The notes under the pieces: generated by a model
What the model saw: the letters and a program-made list of their open reading frames with translations, nothing else
Database searches by the model: none
Told to the model about the DNA's origin: nothing
Shown: piece after piece, positions 11,250-23,500 of the stretch
Position numbering within the stretch: position 1 is the first letter of the stretch
Layout of the letters: each line of letters begins with the position of its first letter
Program-made: the position numbers and the translations under genes
Source of the DNA: Agelaius tricolor
Taxonomy: Eukaryota; Chordata; Aves; Passeriformes; Icteridae
Length of the DNA stretch: 64,000 bases
Direction: 5' to 3'
NCBI GenBank assembly: GCA_023055355.1
Contig: JALJCS010000002.1
Location: 7,898,001-7,962,000, forward strand

Positions 11250-12268
11250 AGAGGGGACCTTGACAGGCTTGGGAGGTGGGTCCATGCAAACCTCAGGAAG
11301 TTCAGAAGGGCCAAGTGCAAGATCCTGAACAGGTGTCATGGCAATCCCAATCCCAAATACATGCTGAGAGATGAATGGATTGAGAGCAGCACCGAGGAGA
11401 AGGATTTGGGGTTTTTTTCACTTAGAGGGTGGTTTGGCCCTGGAACAGGTTCCCCAGGGAAGTGATCACAGCACCAAGTCTGACAGAGCTCAGGAAGCAT
11501 TTGGACAATGCTCTCAGGTGTGATTCTTGGGGTGTCCCATGCAAGGGCCAGGAGTTGGACTCGATGATTCTGATGGGAGTCTTCCAGCTCAGCATATTCT
11601 GTGATTCTGTGATTCTATGACTGGGGGCATTGGTGGATAAGAAGCTTCATGTGACCTGGCAACATATGCTCCCAGCCCCTAAATTCAGCTGTATTCTGAG
11701 CTGCATCAAAAGCAGTGTGGGCAGCTGGTCAGGAGAGGTGATTCTGCCCCTCTACTCTGCTCTGGTGAGAGCTCTCCTGGAATGCTGCATCCAGCTCTGG
11801 GATTCCCAGCACAGGAAGGACATGGACCTGTTGGAGCAAATACAGAGGAGGCTATGAAAATGCTTGGAGAGCTGTAGCGCCTCTCCTATGAAGACAAACT
11901 GAGAGAGTTCTTCAGCCTGGAGAAGAGAAGGTTTCAGGGAGTCCTTAGAACAGCCCTTCAATATCTCAAGGGGGCCAAGAAAGCTGGAGAGAGACTTTTT
12001 AAAAAGGCATGTAGTGATAAAACAAGGGGAAATGGCTGTGCACTGAAAAGAGGGTGAGTTTAGAATAGGAAGAAGTTCTTTACTGTGAGGCTGGTAAGGC
12101 ACTGAAACAGATTACCCAGGGAAGCTGTGGATGCTCAGTTTCTGGAGGTGTTGAAGGCCAGGTTGGATGGGGCTTTGAGCAACCTGGTCTAGTGGAAGGG
12201 GGCTTGGAATGAATGATCTTAAAGGTCTCTTCCAACCCAAACCATTCTAGGATTCCATGATAATTTGA
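11250..12268 (+). repeat. CR1 LINE 3' fragment, interrupted by a second CR1
   Basis: A 5'-truncated CR1 that preserves the end of the reverse-transcriptase frame (GACCTTGACAGGCTTGGGAG through GAGAGCAGCACCGAGGAGAA), resumes after an insertion at GGTGGATAAGAAGCTT, and ends with the tail CCAACCCAAACCATTCTAGG plus a degenerate ATTC octamer. It has no intact open frame. A 274-codon open frame overlapping its left end is fortuitous. Confidence 0.9.
11416..11622 (+). repeat. Nested CR1 3' end inserted in an older CR1
   Basis: This segment starts at the GAGGGTGGT / CTGGAACAGGTTCCCCAGGG region of CR1 and ends with the full tail ATTCTGTGATTCTGTGATTCTATGA. Host CR1 sequence stops just before it (GAAGGATTTGGGG) and continues just after it (GGGGGCATTGGTGGATAAGA), so it is a later insertion of a different CR1 subfamily in the same orientation. 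Confidence 0.8.
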
Positions 12269-14395
12269 GCTCTTGGAAATTACCTTATTCTCTCTATCAC
12301 TACCCAGCCCTATAATGTATTTAATTCTCCTTACAGCTGCGAGAGTCCTTGGGCTGAAGTCTATTTTCTTGCAAACCAAATTTCTTCATTTCTCCCCATG
12401 CCCAATTAGTGAGGTTTAGCAAAGGACATGGGTGCCTGTCTCACAATACACTTGTGGACTTATTAAAGTGCTGAGGAGGGGAATGATGACAGCCAGTGAT
12501 CCAGCAACCTCATGTTACATGTTTGTAATATGTGGCCCAAACAGATCCTGTCTAATATCACCAATGATCATTTTCTTTCCAAAATTCACTCCACATACAG
12601 AATTGCCTTTAATCAAGGGAGGAAAGTTGCAGCTATATGACCCTTGATGGAGGAAAGCCTCTATCAGAAAGCTCTTCCAGACCATGCACGTCCTGACACC
12701 ATGTGGCAGTGACTAGATACCATTTAAAATACAAAAATCAAACTCTGCTTAGAGCTGAAATAGATGAGAAAACCAGCTTTACTGAGCAAGGTTCACAGTT
12801 TCTCCCAGGGCTAAAATCGTTACTGTCAGGAAAACAAGTAAGATGGTTTGCAGAGATTCAGGTTTCAGAGGATGAAACCTGTTGTGAAACCTTCCTCCCA
12901 CTTATACTTTCCACAACAAAGAACTGCAAGCAACAGGAAAATATTTCCCTGGAAGTAAAGTCATCTTTAAAATGAGGGAAACATCAGGTGGGAAAAGGGA
13001 AAGGCTTAAATAGCCTGGGAACAAAGAATCCATATAACTTTTAGGTGAGACTTAACAGGAACTTCTCCCTTACATCAGTGTCCATCTCTGCTGTGATATT
13101 GTGGGAGAAAGAGTGTCCACTTCCCACTGAAGTGAACCACAGTGGCACTGGAGGCACTTGGCTGTCCCCTGTCCCAGCAAGTTGTAGCAGTTCCTCCTGT
13201 TTCCATCTTTTACCCTGCATCTGCTCTTGTGCAGGGGCAGCAAGCAAACAGAATACCAGGAGCAAGGGAAAAGGTTACGCTCCGTGGGTGGAATATGGGC
13301 AGGTGACCTAAGCCCTCCCACCCAGGCCTTGTGGAGGTGACAGAGGTGCCTGGTACTGCCGAGGGTGCGTCCTGTGAGGTGCCAGGGTGGCTCAGGTGGG
13401 TGATCATTTCTGCTCTGGTAGCTCAGGACCCTGCACACAGAGGCCCCAAAGGAATTCAATCCATTGCCCTTTGCGCTGCAAGCAATTTGTACGGTGGTGC
13501 TTAAGTTGAATATAATTTTTTAATTGACCCAATTCTCATGTGAGTGTCAGCATTAGTAGAAGTTAAAAGGCGAAGGCCTTACTTCTGACCCAGAAAATCT
13601 TAGAGAGCTTCTTCTCCAGAATATTCTCCAATCTGTCTTATGCCTGGTCTCTTGCAGACACATCTACCTTCAGCCATGTTAGACACAAAATGCTGGGTTG
13701 ATCCCACAGGGCTGTGTTGTATTCTCATAGCTATGCTTGGACTCTTGAGTTTGCTTTAGAGAAAAAGAAATACGTCTGTGTGGTCTTCAGCTCCATTCCA
13801 TCACTCAAGTTCAAAATACAGACAGCACGAACTATGTCTTCTAAAAGTGTGAAAAGATGGTAAAAGGTTACATGTATCAATAATCAGCCTCTTAAGAATG
13901 AGTTATGCAAGTAAGAGTTTAACTACATAAAGATTACCATCAATAAATACAAGAGATTAGTGCAAGGACTGCAACAGAAGGCTTTAGCAAAGAAAAGGAA
14001 ATATTAAACAGAAAATGTTAGTTGTAGAAAACCAGATCTAGTTTTGTATACAACCTCTTCTGTGAATACAGCAGCATATGACAGAACACTTATTTGCAAA
14101 TAACAGTTAGTGGAAAATGTGCTTTATCAGGTTTGTTTACTTACTTCTTGGCAAGTCTGGCTTGCAAGGAACTCAAACCCCATGCTTCCAATTAGAAAAT
14201 CTTCTGAAGAAAATTACTAAGAGCAGTTGGTCTAACAGATACCTTGTCCCTATCAATAGGGCATTTCAGAGTTTCATGTTCTTTAATAATAGTCACTTTT
14301 CCATAACCTTGTCAAAAAATGAGTGATGCCATCCCAGTGTCCAAAGCTGGGAGTTGAAGCATGGAGGACAGTGCTTGTGCCACCAGACAGCAGAT

Positions 14396-14655
14396 ATGGT
14401 TTCTAAATTAGATTAACATTTTGGTTCACCTGGTGTCTGAATTGGCCTCTGGAGTATGGAAAAGGGCCTAAATTTACGACAGTGCTGACTGTCCTAAATT
14501 TAGGCACCATCTTCTTCTTAATGTCTAGAGATAGCTGGGGATGAATCCAAGTTGGTGACTTGTCCAGGATCCCCTCAGAAATTGATGAGGGAGTGGAGAA
14601 ATGAGCTGAGTTCCTCGAACCCATGTCCTGTATCCTGCCCACTGCATTGTCAGCC
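14396..14655. repeat. Ancient SINE/LINE-like remnant with a hairpin
   Basis: The segment GTGACTTGTCCAGGATCCCC through AACCCATGTCCTGTATCCTG and CCCACTGCATTGTC resembles the tail of old amniote interspersed repeats (pattern: GGTCACACAG, GAACCCAGGTCTCCTG, CCACTGCAC). The part before it holds a nearly perfect 40-nt inverted repeat. Family assignment is uncertain. Confidence 0.4.
14466..14505. repeat. Near-perfect 40-nt inverted repeat (hairpin)
   Basis: The arms are GCCTAAATTTA and TAAATTTAGGC, then a C/C mismatch, then GACAGT and ACTGTC around a GCTG loop. This makes a stem of 17 pairs with one mismatch. The right outer arm also contains the self-complementary CCTAAATTTAGG. Confidence 0.85.
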
Positions 14656-16884
14656 TTTCTAGTACGTAGAGGTTTGTTTATCAAAACTGACTTTTTTTTC
14701 TATTTTGATTTCTCCATCACTTGGATTTTATGTTGCTTTGCTCAGAAAAGGTACTTGTGAGGTCTTCCTGTGGTTTGCTCAGAGGTGCTTCTTTGAATTA
14801 ATTAATAAAATTGACTTTTGATGCCTAATTTTTCCACCTGTCACATGCCCTGCTCCACCTTTGAATGAGTCTCCAAAGACTCAAATCAGTAGATTTCTGA
14901 GAGCTGTCTGGCTCTACTCTTTCCTGAGTGCATAAAAGCCTTGCTGAAATGAAGGTGATTAGAGAAATTCATTTTTCCAAGAATGGTGTTGAACTTTCTT
15001 TACAGCACAGTCCTTTGGCCAAGAACATGGAGCCCCTCTATGACTGCTTTGTCCCCTCTGTTTTGAGCCTGGGGTTTGATGAGTGGGCTTGCTGGTTTCT
15101 GTCTTTTCTTTCTGAGAGAAATGAGTATGGGCTAGGAAACACCATGGGTTTAGATGTGGCCTGAGCCATGGGTGTGGGTTTGTTTTTCTCCTGTTCCAGG
15201 TACTTGCTTTGTTCCCAAACCCCTTGGTACTACACTTCTGTGCATGACTGCCTGGAAAATGGACAGGAAAGTAGTTTTATTACAAGCCAGTGCTTCTAGC
15301 ACTAAATATCTGCTTGTCCATTTGGGCATATGCTTGTCTTTTTTTTTTGACCAAAGTATATTTTGCGTGTGGATGAAGTGTTGATTATCTCTCTCCAGCT
15401 GCAGTTCCTAGTCTTCATCTGTCCTTGTTTCTCCCAGGAGAAGGCTGCTTTGTGAGGAAACATTGCACTAAACATTTTCAGCTTGAACAAATTACACTGA
15501 AAGCTGACAGATGAGAGAAACTCAAGACTAACTACAGTTATTTAAAAAAAAAATTCAGAAACTCTCCTTATTTATAAAGGGACATTAAGAGGGACGCTCT
15601 CTTTTACATGGGACATGTACACATTAAAATGTCTACATCTGAGGCAAAATATGGACCACACAGGTCCAGGGTTTGTTATGGCAATTACTCATTGGTGACA
15701 CTGACAAGGAGATTTTGTGACCTGTCAAGGCCAAGAAAACAGGAATAGCAGCTTGAGGATAGACGATGCCCCAGCACTGAGCTAGGGTTACCTTACAGAC
15801 TCCACCCCTGCCTTTAGCTGCAAGAGCGAGCCTGTTCTGAAGTGAGCATGCCACCTGCGGCATCGGCACTCCCCAGCACAGCACCAAGTGCCTGGGAAAT
15901 GGGTGGGGATGAGGCACCACCGCAAGGGAAGGGGCTCTAAATGTCTCCAGGCTCCCATGAACAGCTAAAAAACTAAGATGCCTGACAGGGCTGTATGTTG
16001 ATATTTGACATATATGACAAATAGCATATAGGAATGAGGTCAGCATTTCTGGCTGCTTTCACTAAGTGTCCTTGAGGCATGTCTCTATTAGGAATTTTTC
16101 ACCAGCCATTTCCATTTTGACTTGTCACAGCCTGAGCTTATGCCTCCGGTGACTCCACTGCAGTCTCTCAGTGCCTGCAGCCAGTCGTCTCTGTTCTTAC
16201 TGTTTCAAGGAGGTTTACTTGCTATGTCAAAAAAAGTCACTGCAGTTTCCTCAGTTTTCTCTAAGCATTTAGCATTGTAGTTGCAGGCATTCAGCTGAAA
16301 TGGAGGAAGCTTCTGTAGGAGAGGTATCCCCTGGGACTTGACTCTGATGGTGCAGTGCAGTGCAGAGCAAATGCCAGTCTGTGCTCTGACAAAGTTTATG
16401 GGTGGTGAAGACTTTTCTGCCATTGCTACCAGCCCTGTATATGCAACATCCTTTGACTAATCCAGTTTCAATTAGCTGAGCTGGAATTACTCTGTTACCA
16501 TTGGCATAACTGCATGTGAGCCTTAAAAATTGCTTCCTAGTGTCAATTGACCCCAACAGTTACCATCTTTTCACTGTTTTAAATGAAGTCTTATTATTAA
16601 AGACAAACATAGTCCACCTTTCCTAACAGGATTATGATATAAAACTGTAGCATTGGTTTCAATTTTAACAGGAACAATCAGCTTCTTACAATGGGTCTAG
16701 GATGAATCTTTTGAAAATAGGAACTGTATATATCACACAATATAGGTCAAAGCATCAGCTGACAGAACAGCTCAGCTTTCTTCAAATTCTTGCAGACGTA
16801 TTTCCTTTTTAAGTGAAAAGCATCTTTCTGCAAAGCTAAGTTGCTTTCACACCATCTGAGACAGTGAAAGCAGTTTCATTTTCT

Positions 16885-16912
16885 AACCCTCCTTAGAATA
16901 GTAAGGAGGGTT
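16885..16912. repeat. Perfect 11-bp inverted repeat
   Basis: AACCCTCCTTA and TAAGGAGGGTT are separated by six bases (GAATAG). It stands alone in the interval between the genes with no recognisable flanking feature. Confidence 0.8.
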
Positions 16913-17784
16913 CAAACCTGACTGCAACAAAGTTTAGCATTGTGTTTTGAACACATTTCAGTGATTAGCTATCCATATAGTTTTATTCCTAGTTTTTAAA
17001 AGGGCTTTTAAATCACACTTTTCTCTAGGACAATGAAACTTAGTTGGGAAGATATCCAGGCCAAATGCAAAGAAGAGAAAGACCTCCTTTCTCAAGAATT
17101 TTGATCCTGACACCAAGTTTTTTAACTTCGATTCAGCCACTGGTTACCAGAACAGCCTCTTTTCCCAGAAGAAGTGGAGCTGGCAGTAAATTTTGAAAAT
17201 GTGTTATATTGTACAATGGAAAGGAGAAGTAAAACCCATGCTTCCTTTGACGATTCAAAGAGTTTCCCTCTTTGTATTGGGCCACATGACACAGTTCAAA
17301 TCTTTGTCTGTTTCCTTGCAGCTTTCTGGTTCCACTGGCAAAGTGGAAATCAAAAGCATCAAGACAAAGTGATCCTCTCAAAACCCACTTATCTTGACAG
17401 GAAAATGGTTTAAGATCAGGCAAATAAGGAATCCTCACTTCCCTTTTCTAGAGAAATTACGCCATGTTCATTAGCGGATCTGTGTCTCATTTCCATCCAC
17501 TTACTGTTGTTATGAAAATAGGAAGAAGCAGGGCACCTGAGGGCACCTACCCTTTGCTTCCATTAGTATTCACAATTTTTCCACTCTTTCATTTAATAGA
17601 AATATCAGTTGTGATACTTGAATGAAATAGCATCCTGTTTTCCTTGAAGTTTGCTTGTGATTGTGTAAGATATTCCTTACAATGGGAAGGTGGGATTTCC
17701 AACACTGGTAGAAAAGAGGGACTTTTACTGGAAACAATCATCTTTGCATCTCTGGGGAAACCTTACCATGCATTTTCAGTACAT

Positions 17785-18046
17785 AAGGAAGGCTTGCAAG
17801 AAAGATGGGGAGAGGCTTTTTATGAAGACCTGTAGTGACAGGAAAAGCACAACAATTACATGCTGCAAGGGTAGAATTAGATTGGAGATAAGGAAGAAAT
17901 TAATTATGATGAAGGTGGTGAGACATTGGAATGGGTTGCCTGGAGAAATGGTGGATGTCCCAGATCTGGAAGTGACAGGGAAGTTGGAAATGGATGGTCT
18001 TAAAGGTCTCTTTAAACCCCAAACATTCTGTGTTTCTGTGTGTTTC
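17785..18046 (+). repeat. CR1 LINE 3' fragment
   Basis: Contains diverged CR1 landmarks in order: GAGAGGCTTTTTATGAAGAC, TGTAGTGACAGGAAAAGC, TAGATTGGAGATAAGGAAGA, GAGACATTGGAATGGGTTGC, GGTCTTAAAGGTCTC and an ATTCTGTG-type tail. About 60 bp before the tail appear deleted compared with related copies. Confidence 0.8.
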
Positions 18047-18470
18047 TGTCTTCAGCCCAGACCTTGCTCGCTGTGTCCGTGCCACCATTGCTGTGTGTGC
18101 TGTACAGAACATAAATGGGTGAAAGCTCAGTTGCAGTAAAGGGCTGGTTCTTGGACCTTGCAAGTGGCTCTGTGGTGTGAGAAATGCTGGGAAATCAGCA
18201 ATCAGGGCCAGCACTGCCCATCTCCAAAGCTGCAGCCAGGAGGGCAGGGAGCTTGGCCCTGTGGCAGGCTGCAGGGGCAGACCTTCCCAGAAGACTTCGC
18301 AGGGTCCATGGAACTGGAGCTCTGTCTCCTCATCCTCCTCCTGAGGAACACTTACAGCAGGTAAACTGCTGCCTTGAGATAGTGAACCTGCCAAGCATTT
18401 CCTTGTATCAAAGTACACTGTAGCCAAATGAGGCACTGATTAGTGCATGCAATAGAAACTGCTCTGCCAA

Positions 18471-18496
18471 CCCCCCCCCCCCCCCCTTTTTTTTTT
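18471..18496 (+). repeat. Homopolymer junction C16-T10
   Basis: Sixteen C followed by ten T, a pure pyrimidine run. The true length may differ because such runs are error-prone in sequencing. Confidence 0.9.
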
Positions 18497-20224
18497 CCAT
18501 TTTTCATTTCTTTGGTCTTATCAGCAAGGGCATGGTTTTCTCAAAGGTTATTTGACAGCCCAGAGTCATGGAGCAAACACATTGGCCCACAGCATGAGAA
18601 AGACAGCTAAGCAATGAAGGGATTACAGGGTGCTACATCCTCTTTGCAATGTAACATTAACACTTGAGTCAGTCCCAGAGCACCACAAACCAAAAAAGTG
18701 GTATGAAAGACAAAAACATTAGGGAGTCAAGCCCTAGAACCGGGCACAAGGAAGAAACACACATTCATGGAGGGCCACCCAAGAGAGACAGCTCCAACAG
18801 ATGATCCATGTAGCTGCTGGAACTGCAAGGTCCCTGCTGCAGTGCTCATTGGAGCAGGTAGCCTGTGCTCAGAGATGCTGACTGCATGACCACCTCCACT
18901 GGCTTTGAGAATGTCTTTAAGCACATGCTCGGGTGTCTGCAGCATCAGGGTCGGATGTGTGTCCTTTCCTGGGGTGCCAGTACATGACAAAGTGCAGGTG
19001 ACAGAAGGATTTCAAACACCTCCTGAGGTATTGCATTCTGGGGAATACTGAGAAAGGAAATTCATGTTTCTGAGCTCACAGGTACATATGGTCACCCTGC
19101 TGAGACCACTTATCTCTTGTGGAGTGTGCCCCTCTCATATAAAATCCAAACCTCAGGAGCTTCATTGAGCAGAGGACATTTCTCCTTTTTTAGGTTTGAT
19201 CTTAGTCTAACGGGCTTCAGGAAATATTTTTTCTTCTCTCCATTCAGATCTGTCAGAGGTGAGGTTCTCTCACCACAAGGGTTTAATGATGTTTTTTCAT
19301 GTCTGAGGATGTTAGAAATATTGAATAGGATACTGTTCTGTGTCTTAAAAGTGGCCATTGACATTTCTTAGAAAGTTTCTCCCTGGTCAGGGAGACCAAG
19401 TGTAGAAAAATAGCAACTTGGAGGGCCAAATAGATCCAGGGCTTGTCTCCAGTTCCTATTATGGAGAGGTACTTCATTATAATAACGACTTTCAGTGATG
19501 CAATAAACTTCATGTCACATATACCCTGTGGCACAAAACAAACAAAACCACCTCTGACTTTGTAGACCTAGCAATTATTTTTCAAGTTCCTACTTGGGAG
19601 GGGCCAGCAACAGGTTTATAGAGGAAAAAGATGTTGCAAAAAGAAAAAAAAAGAACACTCTGGAAAGAAGAAAATGAGAGGGTGTTAGGAAGTTAAGACA
19701 TGTGAATGTTTTCTGAAAGCACTAGTTCACCAGGTTCTGGAGAGGTGATCTGAATGCAAGGAGATAGATGAGCCCAGGTGGTTCAGTGCAGGGAATCAAT
19801 ACCACATCTCAGTATCAAGTTCCCAAATGAAGTGACTTTGAAGGAAAAAGAGAAATAGATTTTCCCTGAGTAGTGACAAAATCCTAGTCTGTTCTGGCCT
19901 GAGAGGCTGCTTAGCTATTCAAGACTGAAAAGCTGTGTTGCTGTGGATGACCGCAACAAGCAATTACTGAAATCTGCTTTTGTTTAATAGCTAAAAATCG
20001 AGGCTGAGACTTTCACCAAAAAAAGGGCCTAAAACAAGTTGCTGGTAAACTGAGCACATCTTGCATGGATTATGGAGATACCCCAATTAAACTGTCCCAC
20101 TGGATTCTTTTTGCTCTGGGCTGGATTTCCCCTCCCACAACTTTTGCCCACAGCTTTCTCTCCCTGAGGGCTTCCAGGCTTGCATTTATTGTTCAAAGTA
20201 ATCAACTTGTTTTGATAAAATAAA

Positions 20225-20530
20225 GAACAGGAAGATGGGAATGCTGGCGCTCTTAACTGTAGTGATAGGCGTCATACTGCCGTGTTATCGCTGCGGAAAA
20301 GAGCCGGGGCTGGCCGCACTCGCCTCTCCAGCCTTGCGCAGCCCCAGTGCCTCTAGGTGGTGCCTGGATCTGCCGCCTGGCGCCAGGAGCCGGGAGCAGC
20401 AGCCTCGGGCTGGGCTTTGCTCAGCCGGACATGCCACCAGTCCCATCCCGCATCAGTGCCCTCCTGGTGCGGCAGAGGCAGCAAAGCAGGCCCCTCTCTC
20501 TGAGAGAGGGAGACTCAGCTAGAGGTGGAG
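20225..20530. promoter_or_regulatory. Isolated CpG-rich patch
   Basis: About 300 bp with many CpG dinucleotides inside an otherwise AT-rich, CpG-poor stretch 12 kb upstream of EDN1. It includes CTCTAGGTGGTGCCT at 20351-20365, which resembles a CTCF site. It could be a distal regulatory element or a non-coding RNA promoter. A 95-codon open frame across it resembles nothing I know. Confidence 0.35.
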
Positions 20531-23500
20531 AGATCCCTGCGCAGCAAATAGGAATGTCTGCAGTTCATCCAGACCTCATACACAGGCTTCATCCAGACCT
20601 GACTGAGACATGCTCTCTCAAAGCTGCATCTCAAAGAAAACCACGAGTAGTTTCGCTTTGAGGATGCTGAAGAGCCCTGTCTTCTAGAGAATTTGTGTCT
20701 GTAAGGAAATGTAACCAGGTCTATACCCTTCAGACTGAAGTGTTCGAAGAGAAAAGTGAAGTGCTTATGGGTCATCAGCAGGAGCAGGTGCCTATTTCTT
20801 TTCTGCTCTGCAGCCTATTTTGCTAACCTGAGCAGTGTGAAAAGTGTGGTGTGTTTGGCAGGAACAACTATAAGAGACACCTGTGGAGCAAAGGAGGCCA
20901 TGGAGGGTATAGAGCTGTCTCCTACCCTTGACTATGAGGGCATTATGAAGGGCAATATTGTGTGAGGGCAGTACTAAGGATTGGAATTGAAAAGCCCCAC
21001 TGAATTTGTTAGGTGTGGTTCTTGATGCTTCTCTTTATATCTTTGAGTTGAAGGACATTCACCAGGGAGGTTCACAGCTTTGGGGTGGTCACACAACTCT
21101 TCAAAATGCACTATGCAGCTAGGAAGCAGAACAAATTCTTAACTGGGCAAACAGGAGCTGCCTTGGAAGTCTTGCTATTTTCTTCAAAGATGCACCATCC
21201 TTTTGAGTGGAGCAACAGTGCTTCTATTTAGTATAGGGACAAAGAATTCACCCTTGGGCTTCCTGCTTGTCCCTACAGGTTTCCATTTGCTTGCATGTAA
21301 GGAGTGAGCAAAGCTGGGACAAAGGATGAGGTGGTGTCACAGAGGGCTGGGCATCCACAGATGAAGGGCCATCCCACGTGTTCAGCCAGAAGCAGGACGT
21401 GCCTAGCTGGAGGAGGGGGTACATCTTTGACATGCACTGCTCTCCCGAGCAGGCTGAGGGATTAGCCCCTGGATTTGTTTTTCAGATGATCCCATACTAA
21501 CAGCTTTGGGTGGATTTGGTCTGGCTTCTCCACACTGAGTCCTTTGACCTTTTAATCCTCCTGAAATAACCTATTCCTTCCCTGCCGCTGTCAACTCCCA
21601 ACCCCACCAGATTTCCTTTTGTTGTTTTTCTCCTTAGACATGTTTTAGGAGCTTGTTGCAGCTTTCCTAGTGGGCTGGGTAATTAGCTGGTGGCAGCTCT
21701 GGCTCCTTCCTCCCACTGGACTGTACCTGTGGCTGTGCTTATTTAAGAGTGCTGCTGGACAAGGGTGTTAGATTTCTAGGTTTTTCTGGGCTAAACCAGA
21801 AGTCTGACTTTTATGATAAATAAAAAAGCGTATCTCTGACTTCTTTTCCCTTATTTTAACCTCTTTGTCCCTCATTCCAATTGGCAGGCCCAAAGGGTTA
21901 TGCAGTTCTAAAAGAGGAAGAAAACAAGCCTGTGGAAAAGAAAATTACAGCTAGTAAGTGAGGCCAGATATAGTTGTGGTGTGGATGGGAAAGGGAGGAA
22001 AAGAAGAAAGCTGGAGAGAGCTCTGGGAGGAGAGGGCTGCAGAGCTGGTCACATAGCTGAGGTGAAATGTTTTAAGGACCTGGAATGTGGGGGAGGTGCA
22101 GAACCACCTAAAGCCACTGCACACATGGTCACTAAAAGCTGTGTGAGAATGGCTTTTACAGGCCCAGATTCAGCTCACATTGTTTTGAGGCTTTGAAAGA
22201 AGCAACCCAGCTAATGGCATCTCCATAGGGAGGTTCAGTCAGCTTTAGACAGAGGAGGGGTGCTTGGGGTGTTTTTTCCCTCAGATGGATAAGACACCGT
22301 CTCCAGCCTTGTCCTGCTGTCTCCTTGGCTTCCTCTGCCATCAGTGGCTTAAATAAGAGGATCACAAGTGGCTCTTTAAAAGCATTTCACACTGGTGCAG
22401 GAGAGGAATAATTAGTCCATAGTTATTCTTCTGGGCTTAGGTCTTTAGGCAGACAGGTCAATACACTTCTTCTGCTGTTCATCTTCAAACTGGTGTGTAG
22501 AGGAAATGCAGGAACTGCTGAGAAAATTGTGCAGTGCCCTGCAAGGCTTATCAGTATCTGAGACCTGTGGGAATTTACATTGCCTTTAAAATTATATATA
22601 CACTCGAGATTTTCTCTGAAGAAAGATGCTTAAGCCTGTTGGAATTGGAAAAGTCCTTTACCCTCATCACTCATGATTGCCTTGTACAAAACTGAGTGAG
22701 CCCATGGTAGGCTGGCTACTAGGTGGCAAAATATGCAGATGTTTCCTTGGCTCTGGACAAGAAAAGGCAGCATTTTGAGGACTCAGCTTTCTCCCCTTCT
22801 CTTGCAGGGAGAGTTTATTGGAGAGGGAATGCACAGAAGGGAAATTGGAAAGTTGAGGACAGCAGCTGCTGTCAGTGTCTGATGCTGAAGAGCTGAATGC
22901 AGAGGAGGAGGGCAGCAATGCCTGATCCAACCCAATCCAGGGACATTCACCCGAGGGATCAGAGAGGAGCAGAGCTATCTTAGTAGCTCATCCCACACCT
23001 CTGCACAAGGACAGCACTGCCAGACTTGAAAATAGGTGTGGATGTTTCCCCACACAGCCCAGCAAGTTTGTTCACTTTCCTTCTACAAATAAAACTCTGT
23101 CAGGGTCACAGTTTCTGAACAGTTTACACTCACTTTCCATGTGAGCAAAGCAAGTAACTAGTTCTCACACTCCTTTGCACACCTGTGAAGGATGATGGCA
23201 TAGATCTATAGGCATTATACTGCAGACCTGCTGTAAGACCAAGGTTTTGGGCTTAATCAGGTGTGATTCAAAGGGAAATAAATTCCATCTGAATGTACAA
23301 GATAAAGGAAGCAGCCTTTTCTCATCTGTCATGGTGTCATGTTTCATGTTTAATTGAAAAACAAAACAAAGCACAACATGGAAAAATCTTTACAAAAATG
23401 TCCTAAGACAGGATGGTTTTTGCTTCCAGGCAGTAGCATAAATCGTCTGATTCTTAAGGGGCATCTGTGTATGGAAAAAAACCAGAAACTTCTACAGACT

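Noticed and set aside
10641..11465. 274-codon plus-strand open frame
   Set aside because: Its second half is CR1 LINE sequence in a non-coding region and the first half has no recognisable features.
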